Assembly (NCBI RefSeq): GCF_030403505.1 | Contig: NZ_JAUEMJ010000001.1 | Coordinates: 365,844-429,843 of the forward strand | DNA: 64,000 bases | DNA from: Glycomyces tritici | Lineage (GTDB): Bacteria; Actinomycetota; Actinomycetes; Mycobacteriales; Micromonosporaceae | Direction: 5' to 3' | Shown: positions 35,722 through 44,418 of the stretch, in pieces | Position numbering within the stretch: the first letter of the stretch is position 1 | How the letters are laid out: each line of letters opens with the position of its first letter | Position numbers and translations under genes: made by a program | Notes under the pieces: generated by a model | The model's database searches: none | Told to the model about the DNA's origin: nothing | What the model saw: the letters and a program-made list of their open reading frames with translations, nothing else

Positions 35722-35749
35722 CGCCGCCCGCGGGTTTCCGCGGGCGGCG
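35722..35749. terminator. Bidirectional hairpin between convergent genes
   Basis: Perfect 12-bp stem, CGCCGCCCGCGG with its complement and a GTTT loop, midway between the permease stop (35703) and the ROK stop (35770). Confidence 0.8.
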
Positions 35750-35769
35750 TCCTGCTGTCTCGGGCGGGG

Positions 35770-36939
35770 CTAGTCGAAGAGGCTTTCGCGGACGGCGTCG
35801 AGGCCGTGGAGGATCGCGCCGCGCATGACCGGCTCGTCGGTGACCGAGCCGGCGACGACGCTCGGGTTGACGGGGGCGAGCTGAGAGGTCTGGGCGGCGA
35901 CGCGTCCGGCGAGTTCGAGCCCGCCCGCGTAGCCGACGGGGCCGCCGAGGACGACCACGGTGGGGTCGAGGAGGACGCAGACGGCGACGATGCCGAGCGC
36001 GATGCCGCGGGCGATCTCGTCGAGGCATGCGGCGCCCTGGGGGCCGGCGTCGATGGCGGCGGTCAGGACGTCCCCGGGTTCGGCGGCGTCGAAGCCGTGC
36101 TTCGCGCCGATGTCGATGACGGCGTCGCCGCCGATGACGCGCTGGTAGGAGCCTTTGGAGAGGCGGGTGACGACGCCGCCGGTGGGCAGTTCGCCGCCGG
36201 GGACGGGCAGGAAGCCGATCTCGCCGGCGGCGCCGCTGGCGCCCCGGTACAACTGGCCGTTGAGGATGACGCCGAGGCCGAGGCCGCCGCCGAACCAGGC
36301 GTAGACGAAGTCGGTGGCGCCGCCGGCGCCGCCGGAGCGCTGCTCGGCGAGGCAGGCGAGGTTGACGTCGTTCTCGATCTCGACGGCCGGGGTGAACTCC
36401 TCGTTCAGGGCGGTGCGCAGGCCGCGGTGCCAGGCCGGGAGGTTCCAGGAGAAGCCGATGTCGCCGCTCGCGGGGTCGATGACGCCGGGGGTGCCGAGGA
36501 CGATCCGCTGCACTTTGGACATCTCGACGCCCGCGTCGGCGACGGAGTCGGTGACGACGCGGCGGACCACGGCCACCGGGTCGGTCGAGTGCTCGACGTC
36601 GATCTCGGCGCGGCCGACGATGCGGCCGGTGAAGTCGGCGCAGGCGCCCTTGGTGGTCACGGGGCCGACCTCGACGCCGACGACGTACGTGAAGGCCGGT
36701 ACGGCGGCGTACAGGGAGGCGTTGGGGCCGCGCCCGCCGGACTTGGAGCCGACGACCTCGACGAGGCCGCGGGTCTGGAGGCGCTCCATCATCTGGGAGG
36801 CGGTGACCTTGGACATCGAGGTCCGCTCGGCGAGCTGGGCGCGGGTCTGGGGGCCGTCCTCCAGCAGGAGTTTCAGCGCGGCCTGATCGTTCAGGACGCG
36901 AAGCAGTTTGGGCACCCCGGGGGTGTGGCTCTTCGGCAT
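35770..36939 (-). CDS. ROK family transcriptional regulator
   Basis: 389 residues. The N-terminal winged HTH (about 12-75: LLLEDGPQTRAQLAERTSMS, KVTASQMMERL) is followed by a ROK sugar-kinase-like domain with VIENDVNLACLAE (about 190-202), FGGGLGLGVILNG and GASGAAGEIGFLPV. The usual zinc motif CxCGxxGC is not present, unlike the ROK protein at 55170. It is probably a sugar-responsive repressor. ATG 36939 is chosen for AAGGAAGTACGA just upstream; a GTG at 36975 is possible. No sugar genes are adjacent. Confidence 0.87.
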   Translation of the reverse strand: MPKSHTPGVPKLLRVLNDQAALKLLLEDGPQTRAQLAERTSMSKVTASQMMERLQTRGLVEVVGSKSGGRGPNASLYAAVPAFTYVVGVEVGPVTTKGACADFTGRIVGRAEIDVEHSTDPVAVVRRVVTDSVADAGVEMSKVQRIVLGTPGVIDPASGDIGFSWNLPAWHRGLRTALNEEFTPAVEIENDVNLACLAEQRSGGAGGATDFVYAWFGGGLGLGVILNGQLYRGASGAAGEIGFLPVPGGELPTGGVVTRLSKGSYQRVIGGDAVIDIGAKHGFDAAEPGDVLTAAIDAGPQGAACLDEIARGIALGIVAVCVLLDPTVVVLGGPVGYAGGLELAGRVAAQTSQLAPVNPSVVAGSVTDEPVMRGAILHGLDAVRESLFD

Positions 36940-37050
36940 TCGTACTTCCTTATTCTCCGAGCCCACATTATCCACGGTTGCCCACCCGCCCCTCCCGCAG
37001 CTAGCGCGCGAAAGCCGAACGCTTGATCGGCAAACCCCGGCGGAGCGGGC

Positions 37051-37107
37051 GGGTGCCGGGCTCGGCGTGCAGCGGCGGCGCCGCCGCCCGCCCCGAGTCC
37101 GGCACCC
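37051..37107 (-). terminator. Compound hairpin after the promoter region of ROK gene
   Basis: A 15-bp stem (37051-37065 with 37093-37107, one wobble) encloses a second GCGGCGGCGCCGCCGC hairpin. It lies 11 bp past the end of the glutamate dehydrogenase gene and should terminate it. Confidence 0.65.
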
Positions 37108-37117
37108 GGCGCCTCCT

Positions 37118-40100
37118 CTACTCCCCGTCGGTCTCGACCAGGCCCCTGATCTGGCGCAGCGACACCGACAGCACCGCGAGCTTCTCGTCCGAGCGGGTGG
37201 CCTCGGCCGTCGCCTCGTGGATCCGCTCGATCTCGGCGGCGTTGCGGTCGGCCCAGGAGTCCACCGCCTCGTCCGGGTCCGTGCCCGGCTTCGCCTGCAG
37301 CACGCTCGCGGTCAGGCCCGCCATCGCGCCGTACAGGTCGTACCGCAGCGCCGAGCGCGCGAGCGTCTGCCACCGGTTCGTGCGCGGCAGCGCCGAGATC
37401 TCGTTGAGGATCGCGTCGAGGTGGACCGTCGCCGCGATCCCGTAGTACACCTCGGCGGTCTGGTGCAGATCGGTGTCGTTGAGCCGCGCGCACTCCACGA
37501 CGTCGACCAGGCCGAACCCGAAGATCGGGGCCGAGGCGTCCCGCGCGATCTCCGCGGGCATCCCCTGCTCCTCCAGCTCGTCGCAGAACTGCTCGAACCC
37601 GACCGCTTCGGAGTCGTGGAGCAGCTCCGGCAGGCGCGGCTGCAGCACCGCGAGGCCCGGCCGCAGCCGCTCGGTCTCGGCCGACACGTCCAGGGCCCCG
37701 CGCCGGTGCTGCACGAGCCAGCGCACGCCGCGGTCCAGGAGCCGGCGGATGACCAGCATCCCGGCGATCTGCGCGTCCTGCGGCACCTGGTTGTCGAGCG
37801 CCTCGATGCGCCGCCACAGGTCCGGCAGGCCGAACGCGTCCCGGATGATCACGTACGCCCGGATCACGTCCACGACGTCGGCGCCGGTCTCGTCGGCGAT
37901 GCGGAACAGGAACGTGGTGCCCGCCCGGTTCACGGCTTCGCCGACGACCGCGGTCGCCACGATCTCGCGCCGGAGCGGGTGGTCGGCCATGAGGTCGGCG
38001 TACGGTTCGCGAAGCGGTGCGGGGAAGTAGGAGCGCAGCACCGGTGCGGTCCACTCCTCGTCGGGCAGCCCCGAGTCGAGCACCGCGCGCTTCGCCCAGA
38101 TCTTCACGTACGAGAGCAGGACCGAGAGTTCGGGTTCGGTCATCGCCGTGCCCGTGGCGACCCGCTCTTTGAGCTGCTTGTCGCTCGGCAGCCCTTCGAT
38201 CTCGCGGTCGAGGCCGACCGTCTTCTCCAGGTGCTTCATGAGTCTGATGTGGACGGGCAGGAGGCGGGTGCCCAGGCGGGACGCGTTCGCCAGCGCCATG
38301 TTCTGGCCGTAGTTGTGGGCGAGGACGGCGTCGGCGACGTCGTCGGCCATGTCCATGAACAGCTTGTTGCGGTGTTCGGGTTCGACGCGGCCGGTGAGTG
38401 CGGCGGATCGGAGGAGGATCTTGATGTTGACTTCGTGGTCGGAGGTGTCGACGCCGGCGGAGTTGTCGATGAAGTCGGTGTTGCAGTGTCCGCCGGTGCC
38501 GTCGGGGCCGCCGGTTTGGGCGTATTCGATGCGGCCGAGCTGGGTGAAGCCGAGGTTGCCGCCTTCGCCGACGACGCGGCAGCGGAGTTGCTCGCCGTTG
38601 ACGCGGACGGCGTCGTTGGCCTTGTCGCCGGCGTCGGCGTCGGTCTGCGCTGTGGATTTGACGTAGGTGCCGATGCCGCCGTTCCAGAGGAGGTCGACGG
38701 GGGCGGTGAGGATCGCGCGGATGAGTTCGGGCGGTGTGAGGTCCTTGGTGTCGGCGTGGATGCCGAGTGCGGTGCGTGCTTCCGGGGAGACGGGGATGGA
38801 TTTCGCTGAGCGTTCCCAGACGCCGCCGCCGGCGGAGATGAGGGTGGGGTCGTAGTCGGCCCAGGTGGAGCGGGGCATGTCGAAGAGTCGGCGGCGCTCG
38901 GTGTAGGAGGCGGCGGCGACGGGGTTGGGGTCGATGAAGATGTGCATGTGGTTGAACGCGGCGACGAGGCGGATGTGCTCGGAGAGGAGCATGCCGTTGC
39001 CGAAGACGTCGCCGCCCATGTCGCCGATGCCGACGACGGTGAAGTCCTGTGTCTGGGTGTCGATGCCTTCGGCGGGGTTGTGCTCGTCGCCGTCTCGGGT
39101 GAGCCCTCGGAAGTGGCGTTTCACGGATTCCCATGCGCCTCTTGCGGTGATGCCCATTTTCTTGTGGTCGTAGCCGACGGAGCCGCCGGAGGCGAAGGCG
39201 TCGCCGAGCCAGAAGCCGTATTCGGCGGCGACGGCGTTGGCGATGTCGGAGAAGGTGGCGGTGCCTTTGTCGGCGGCGACGACGAGGTAGGGGTCGTCGC
39301 CGTCGTGGCGGACGACGTTCGGGGGCGGGACGACGGTGTTGTCGGCGTCGCGGTTGTCGGTGATGTCGAGCAGGGCGGAGATGAACTCGCGGTAGCGGGC
39401 GACGCCTTCGGCTTGGAGTGCGGTGCGGTCGGGGAAGTCGGTGCGTTTGAGGACGAATCCGCCTTTGGCGCCGACGGGGGTGATGACGGTGTTCTTGACT
39501 TCCTGGGCTTTGACGAGGCCGAGGATCTCGGTGCGGAAGTCCTCCAGGCGGTCGGACCAGCGCAGGCCGCCGCGGGCGACGCGCCCGTAGCGCATGTGGA
39601 CGCCTTCGAAGTGCGGTGAGTACACGAACACTTCGAACATGGGGCGGGGTTTGGGCAGGAAGTCGATGGCGCGGGCGTCGAATTTGAAGGCGACGTGCTC
39701 CTTGGGGCGGCCGGTGTCGGCGCGCTGGAAGTAGGAGGTGCGGAGGGTGGAGCGGATGAGGGTCAGGAAGGCGCGGAGGATGCGGTCGGCGTCGAGGTTG
39801 GGGACGGCGGCGAGGCCTTCGGCGAGTGAGTCGTCGATGCGGGCGACGGCGGCGTCGCGGTCGGCGCCGACGCGGGGGTCGAAGCGGGCTTCGAAGAGCC
39901 GTACGAGGTTCGCCGCGATCTCGGGGTAGGCGCCGAGGGTGGCGGAGATGAAAGCCTGGGAGAACACGAAGCCGCATTGGCGGAGGTATTTCGCGAGGGC
40001 GCGGAGGACGACGACTTGGCGCCAGGTGAGGCCGGCGGCGATCACGAGTTCGTTGAAGCGGTCGGATTCGGCTTCGCCGGTCCAGGCGGCGCGGAACGCG

Positions 40101-42016
40101 TTCTCGAAGCGGATGCGCAGCTGCGGTACGGATTCGGCGGCGCGGCCGGGCAGTTGGAGGCCGAAGTCGTGGAGGTGGATGGTGCCGTCGGCGCGTTTGA
40201 TGTGGTAGGGGCGTTCTTCGGCGACGGTGACGCCGAGGTGGCGCAGGACGGGGAGGGCTTCGGAGAGGCCGATGGCCTGGTCGAAGGCGTAGATCTTGAA
40301 GTGGACGTCGTCGTCGCTGCCGCCGCGGCGGAACAGCTGGAGTTCCATGTCGCCCGGTTCGCGCAGTGTTTCGAGTTTCGCGATGTCCTTGGCGGCGTCG
40401 ATCGGTGAGTGCTCGGCCTTGTAGGCGGGCGGGTAGGCGTGGGCGTAGGCCTTGGCGAGCATGCGGGCCTGGCCTTCGCCGATGTGGTGGTCGAGTTGGA
40501 GGGCGAGGTCGGCGTCCCAGGAGCGGGTGGCGTCGGCGAGTTCGGCCTGGATGGACTCGACGTCGACCGGGGGGTGGTCGGCGAAGGGGTCGATGCGGAC
40601 GACGAAGTGGAGGCGGGCGAGCACCGATTCGGTGACGCGGGCGTCGTAGTCGATCTGGGAGCCGCGCAGGCGCCGGCGCAGGATCTCTTCGATCTTCTGG
40701 CGGTTCTCGGTGTTGTAGCGGTCGCGCGGGAGGTAGACGAGGCAGGAGTAGAAGCGGCCGTAGACGTCTCGGCGGGCGAACAGGCGCAGGCGGCGGCGTC
40801 CGGCGAGGCGCAGGACGCCCATGGCGGTGGTGTAGAGGTCGTCGGTGCGGGCTTGGAACAGCTCGTCGCGGGGGTAGGTCTCGAGGGCGGTGACGAGGTC
40901 CTTCCCGGAGTGGGAGGAGAGGGTGACGCCGGAGCGTTCCAGGACGTCCTGGACTTTGCGTTTGACGACGGGCAGGTCGGTGACGCTGGAGAGGTAGGCG
41001 GCGGAGGTGAACAGGCCGAGGAAGCGGAGTTCGCCGTCGGGGTTGCCGTCGGCGTCGAAGGTCTTCACGCCGATGTAGTCCATGAAGGACGTGCGGTGGA
41101 CGGTGGAGCGGGCGTTCGACTTGGTGATGACCAGGAGCCGCTTGGCGCCGATCTGCGCGCGCGCGTCGGTGTTGAAGGAGGCGAGCGGGCGCGGCGCGGT
41201 CGGGGCCTTGCGCAGCAGGCCCAGGCCGGTCTCCGCCATGGGTGTGAGGGCTTCGTCGTCGCCGGCGCCGGTGAGGCGGTACTGGCGGAAGCCCAGGAAC
41301 GTGAACTTGTCGTCCGCGAGCCAGCGCAGGAGTTCGACGGTGTCGTCGATGTCCTTGGGCGGGACGGGGAGGGGCGTGGTGCCTTCGGTGCCGGTGGCGG
41401 CGCGGTCGAGGTCTTCGGCGATCTGGAGGGCTTTGGCGCGCATGGCCTGCCAGTCGGCGACGCACACGCCGACGTCGGAGAGGACTTCGAGGATGTCCGC
41501 TTCGAGTTCGGCGAGGAACGCGGCGTCGGCGACGCGCTGGGTCTCGATGTGCATCCAGGATTCGGCGCGGCCGTCGGCGGCGGGGGCTTCCTGGAGGTTG
41601 CCGTCCTGGTCGCGGCGGACGGGGACGATGGGGTGGACGAACACGGAGACGTCGACGCCGTGCTTGTTGAACAGGCCGGTGAGGGAGTCCACGAGGAACG
41701 GGGAGTCGTCGCAGACGATGTCTACGCGGGTGGAGGAGGCGGCGTCGGGGCCTTCGGCGTCCTCGGGGCAGTCGAGTTCGAGGATGATCTGGCCGGGGGC
41801 GCGGACCTCGGCCATGCGGCGGTGGTGGGCGGTGGTCTCCAGGAGCTGGTGGGCGCTGCGGCCGACGAGGTCGTCGTCGGAGACGAGGCTCCAGTAGAGC
41901 TCGACCAGTCTCGCCAGGGATTCGTCGGGGCCGGCCAGTCGGGCGGCCTCCTGGAGCAGTTCCTCCCGGTCGGGGAGGGTCTCGCGGAACTCTTCGTCGC
42001 CGATGAACGCCAACAC
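37118..42016 (-). CDS. gdhB: NAD-specific glutamate dehydrogenase, 180-kDa class
   Basis: 1632 residues, the size of the large actinobacterial/proteobacterial NAD-GDH (L-GDH180), which deaminates glutamate to 2-oxoglutarate and is usually catabolic and allosteric. The N-terminal 700 residues hold ACT-like regulatory segments. The catalytic core has RYGRVARGGLRWSDR (about 808-822) and VGAKGGFVLKR (about 850) with the catalytic lysines. The cofactor domain has VVGIGDMGGDVFGNGM near residue 1000. GTG start at 42016. No paired gene on this strand; the amino-acid importer at 26-30 kb could feed it, which is only a thought. Confidence 0.95.
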   Translation of the reverse strand: MLAFIGDEEFRETLPDREELLQEAARLAGPDESLARLVELYWSLVSDDDLVGRSAHQLLETTAHHRRMAEVRAPGQIILELDCPEDAEGPDAASSTRVDIVCDDSPFLVDSLTGLFNKHGVDVSVFVHPIVPVRRDQDGNLQEAPAADGRAESWMHIETQRVADAAFLAELEADILEVLSDVGVCVADWQAMRAKALQIAEDLDRAATGTEGTTPLPVPPKDIDDTVELLRWLADDKFTFLGFRQYRLTGAGDDEALTPMAETGLGLLRKAPTAPRPLASFNTDARAQIGAKRLLVITKSNARSTVHRTSFMDYIGVKTFDADGNPDGELRFLGLFTSAAYLSSVTDLPVVKRKVQDVLERSGVTLSSHSGKDLVTALETYPRDELFQARTDDLYTTAMGVLRLAGRRRLRLFARRDVYGRFYSCLVYLPRDRYNTENRQKIEEILRRRLRGSQIDYDARVTESVLARLHFVVRIDPFADHPPVDVESIQAELADATRSWDADLALQLDHHIGEGQARMLAKAYAHAYPPAYKAEHSPIDAAKDIAKLETLREPGDMELQLFRRGGSDDDVHFKIYAFDQAIGLSEALPVLRHLGVTVAEERPYHIKRADGTIHLHDFGLQLPGRAAESVPQLRIRFENAFRAAWTGEAESDRFNELVIAAGLTWRQVVVLRALAKYLRQCGFVFSQAFISATLGAYPEIAANLVRLFEARFDPRVGADRDAAVARIDDSLAEGLAAVPNLDADRILRAFLTLIRSTLRTSYFQRADTGRPKEHVAFKFDARAIDFLPKPRPMFEVFVYSPHFEGVHMRYGRVARGGLRWSDRLEDFRTEILGLVKAQEVKNTVITPVGAKGGFVLKRTDFPDRTALQAEGVARYREFISALLDITDNRDADNTVVPPPNVVRHDGDDPYLVVAADKGTATFSDIANAVAAEYGFWLGDAFASGGSVGYDHKKMGITARGAWESVKRHFRGLTRDGDEHNPAEGIDTQTQDFTVVGIGDMGGDVFGNGMLLSEHIRLVAAFNHMHIFIDPNPVAAASYTERRRLFDMPRSTWADYDPTLISAGGGVWERSAKSIPVSPEARTALGIHADTKDLTPPELIRAILTAPVDLLWNGGIGTYVKSTAQTDADAGDKANDAVRVNGEQLRCRVVGEGGNLGFTQLGRIEYAQTGGPDGTGGHCNTDFIDNSAGVDTSDHEVNIKILLRSAALTGRVEPEHRNKLFMDMADDVADAVLAHNYGQNMALANASRLGTRLLPVHIRLMKHLEKTVGLDREIEGLPSDKQLKERVATGTAMTEPELSVLLSYVKIWAKRAVLDSGLPDEEWTAPVLRSYFPAPLREPYADLMADHPLRREIVATAVVGEAVNRAGTTFLFRIADETGADVVDVIRAYVIIRDAFGLPDLWRRIEALDNQVPQDAQIAGMLVIRRLLDRGVRWLVQHRRGALDVSAETERLRPGLAVLQPRLPELLHDSEAVGFEQFCDELEEQGMPAEIARDASAPIFGFGLVDVVECARLNDTDLHQTAEVYYGIAATVHLDAILNEISALPRTNRWQTLARSALRYDLYGAMAGLTASVLQAKPGTDPDEAVDSWADRNAAEIERIHEATAEATRSDEKLAVLSVSLRQIRGLVETDGE

Positions 42017-42226
42017 GTCTCGATCTCCAGTCCGATTCGACTCGGCCCACCTCGTCGTGGGCCGCCTACAGGCTAGATCCTATGGATCTGAGCGGGCATC
42101 GTAGGGTTCTCACGCGACACGGGGGTTACACCTGCATTGCGGAACTGCGGTGACACCGGCTTTGCCAACTTGGCGGTAGAGTGACGTCAAGGAACCATCC
42201 CGCACCCACTTTGTGAAGGCCACGCC

Positions 42227-42838
42227 ATGGAAGCCGTCATCATCCTGCTGCTCATCGCCGCCGTCGTGTTCGCCGGCTGGTGGTTGTGGCGCAGGAACTC
42301 CCGCAAGAACGAACCCGTCCCCCCGCGGCCCCCGGCCGACCCGTTCGCGGACGCCGACACCGACGTGCTGCGCGGCGACCCGCTGCGGCTCAAGGCGGCC
42401 GACCTGGTCGAGCTGTACGGCAAAACCCTCGCCGTGCGCGGCACGCTGCGCCTGTCGGAGGGCGACTACCGGTGGGCCGAGCACTTCCTGGACACCGGCA
42501 CCGGTGTGCGGCGCTGGCTGTCGGTCGAGGCCGACCCGGACGTGGAGATGGTGCTGTGGGAGGAGGTCACCGACACCGACCTGCAGCCCGGCCCGCGTGA
42601 ACTCAGTCACGAAGGCGTCTCGTTCAAGTCGGACGAGAAGGGCAAGGCGAAGTACGTGAGCGAGGCGACGACGGGCCTGGCCCCGGCCGGTACGCTGCGC
42701 TATCACGACTACGCGGGCCCCGACGGCCAGAAGCTGTCCTTCGAGGCGTTCGGCGACGACGCCAAGTGGGAGGTGGCGAAGGGGCTTACCCTGGACCGCA
42801 ACCAGGTCACGATCTACCACCAGAGCGACGAGGCCTGA
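42227..42838 (+). CDS. DUF4178 protein, membrane-anchored
   Basis: 203 residues: one N-terminal membrane helix (2-20), a basic stop-transfer stretch, a Pro-rich linker, then a DUF4178 domain (about 58-200) with LVELYGKTLAVRGTLRL, YRWAEHFLDTGTGVRRWLSV and TLRYHDYAGPDGQKLSFE. The fold is expected to be all-beta and to face the cytosol. It is first of five same-direction genes ending in a membrane spermidine synthase. A -10-like TAGAGT lies about 50 bp upstream of the ATG and GAAGG near the start. Function unknown. Confidence 0.75.
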   Translation: MEAVIILLLIAAVVFAGWWLWRRNSRKNEPVPPRPPADPFADADTDVLRGDPLRLKAADLVELYGKTLAVRGTLRLSEGDYRWAEHFLDTGTGVRRWLSVEADPDVEMVLWEEVTDTDLQPGPRELSHEGVSFKSDEKGKAKYVSEATTGLAPAGTLRYHDYAGPDGQKLSFEAFGDDAKWEVAKGLTLDRNQVTIYHQSDEA

Positions 42839-42908
42839 CCCCCGTTCCCTCCCCCGCGATCCCCGCTCGCCTTCCCCACTGGAGCCCACGCTGATAGCGC
42901 ATATCGAG

Positions 42909-43400
42909 GTGCCGTTCGTCGACGTCTCGGCCGCCTCGCTCACCTTCCGGCCGGACGCCCCGTCGATGCCGGTCCTGGACCTGCTCGAACGCGACGCCGG
43001 ACCGCTGCGGCTCTCGCTGCGGCTGCTCGGCGCGAGCCACCAGGCGGTCGTCGCGACCCCTGACGGGCTCCTCTCGGAGACCCTCGCCTACCGGTCCGAT
43101 TTCGGGCCGGACCTGCCCGAGGCGTTCAGCCAGCGGGTCGGCTCGTGGCGGCACCGGTACGAGTGCAGGGTCGAGAAGCTCACGGTTCCCGAACTGCGGC
43201 AGCGGGTCCGGGCCCTGCGCGACCGGGCCGTGCTGCGCACCGGCGAACCGGACCTGCTGGTGGGCGTGTTCGGGGAGGACCCGGACGCGCTCACGGCCCT
43301 GGAGGTCACCGGGACGGCGCCGCTGTCGTGGCGGACCGTCCACACCTACCCGCAGTACGGCGAAGTCGTGACCACCACGAGCACTGTCGTACCGACGTAG
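42909..43400 (+). CDS. DUF2617 protein
   Basis: 163 residues, soluble, matching DUF2617 by pattern: VPFVDVSAASLTF at the start, then LGASHQAVVAT, WRHRYECRVEKL, and the ending GWRTVHTYPQ-like segment SWRTVHTYPQYGEVVTT. No catalytic motif known. The GTG at 42909 is uncertain: family members tend to begin a few residues earlier, and a CTG at 42891 preceded by TGGAG at proper spacing would give such a start. Second gene of the polyamine/DUF350 cluster. Confidence 0.7.
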   Translation: MPFVDVSAASLTFRPDAPSMPVLDLLERDAGPLRLSLRLLGASHQAVVATPDGLLSETLAYRSDFGPDLPEAFSQRVGSWRHRYECRVEKLTVPELRQRVRALRDRAVLRTGEPDLLVGVFGEDPDALTALEVTGTAPLSWRTVHTYPQYGEVVTTTSTVVPT

Positions 43401-43457
43401 TCGCAATGCGCCCGTAAGCTGAACCGACTCCCCGACAGGACGACCCGAGGACCACCG

Positions 43458-43922
43458 ATGACCGATCAGCACCCGCCCCCTCCGCCGCCCGCCTCCCGCG
43501 GCCTGAACTGGAAGCACTGGACCGCGATCATCGTCGTGATCGCCTTGTGCTGCGGCGGGGTCTTCCTGATGAACACGAACTTCTCGAACCCGACGGACAC
43601 GATCCGCGACCACTACACGCGGGCCGCGAACCTCGACGAGGGCGGCGGCAAGGCGTACACCTCGTCTTCCTCCCCGGCGATCGTGGCCGACCAGATCGAC
43701 GACGACGCCGAAGCGCGCTCGGAGCGGTCCTCGGGCGGCACGTACTACCTGCAGTACTCCAAGCACATCGTGGCCGTCTCGCCCTACAACGGCGGCTCGA
43801 AGATCATGCTGCACGACTACCGCAGCGGCTACAACCACTACTCCTCGGTGTTCATCCTGTGGGGATGGTCGTCCTCACCCCCCTCGCCGTTCCGCGGCGG
43901 CGGCCCCGGCTCCGGCAAGTAG
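43458..43922 (+). CDS. DUF4247 protein, single-pass membrane
   Basis: 154 residues: short Pro-rich N-terminus, one membrane helix (about 22-40), then an extracytoplasmic DUF4247 domain with NPTDTIRDHYTRAA, IADQ-like AIVADQIDDDAE, TYYLQYSKHIVAVSPYNGGSKIML split by the linker, and a Ser/Pro/Gly-rich tail. Function unknown. Third gene of the cluster, with its own -10-like GTAAGCT upstream. Confidence 0.72.
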   Translation: MTDQHPPPPPPASRGLNWKHWTAIIVVIALCCGGVFLMNTNFSNPTDTIRDHYTRAANLDEGGGKAYTSSSSPAIVADQIDDDAEARSERSSGGTYYLQYSKHIVAVSPYNGGSKIMLHDYRSGYNHYSSVFILWGWSSSPPSPFRGGGPGSGK

Positions 43923-43958
43923 CGCGAACCCAACCCAGACAAGGAAAGGCAACCCAAC

Positions 43959-44405
43959 ATGCTCGCACAGGTTGAAAGTCAACTGGGAGGGTTCGGGGGC
44001 GACGTCGCCGGCGCGCTCGCCTACAGCGTCATCGGCATCGCGCTGATGGTGCTCGGATTCTTCATCGTCGACTGGCTCACCCCCGGCAAGCTCGGCGAAC
44101 TGATCTGGACCCACCGCAACCGCAACGCCTCGCTCCTGCTCTCCTCCAACCTGATCGGCGTCGGCCTCATTGTGGTCGGCGCGATCTGGGCCTCGGAGGG
44201 GAACCTCGTCCAAGGCGTCATCTCGACGTTCGTGTTCGGCGTGATCGGCCTGGGCGCCATGGCCGTCGCGTTCCTCATCCTCGACGTGATCACCCCCGGG
44301 AAGCTCGGCGCGCTCGTCGTCGACGAGGAGCCGCACCCGGCCGTGTGGGTCAGCTCCGCCATGCACCTGGCCCTCGGCGGGGTCATCGCCATGGCGCTGT
44401 CGTGA
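43959..44405 (+). CDS. DUF350 membrane protein
   Basis: 148 residues with four membrane helices arranged as two similar halves. Each half contains the DUF350 repeat element D(W/V)(L/I)TPGKLG (DWLTPGKLGELI near 39, DVITPGKLGALV near 111), an internal duplication seen in the family. Possibly a small channel or flippase-like protein; no activity is established as far as I know. It lies 13 bp before the spermidine synthase gene. Confidence 0.8.
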   Translation: MLAQVESQLGGFGGDVAGALAYSVIGIALMVLGFFIVDWLTPGKLGELIWTHRNRNASLLLSSNLIGVGLIVVGAIWASEGNLVQGVISTFVFGVIGLGAMAVAFLILDVITPGKLGALVVDEEPHPAVWVSSAMHLALGGVIAMALS

Positions 44406-44418
44406 ACCCGGTGCTGTC

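Noticed and set aside
36939..36975. GTG 36975 as ROK start
   Set aside because: A better-spaced AAGGAAG precedes ATG 36939, and the extra residues are not family-like.
37118..42050. Long frame on the same strand overlapping glutamate dehydrogenase and reaching the ROK gene region
   Set aside because: Its translation is almost wholly Arg/Pro/His-rich, a shifted-frame shadow of the dehydrogenase gene.
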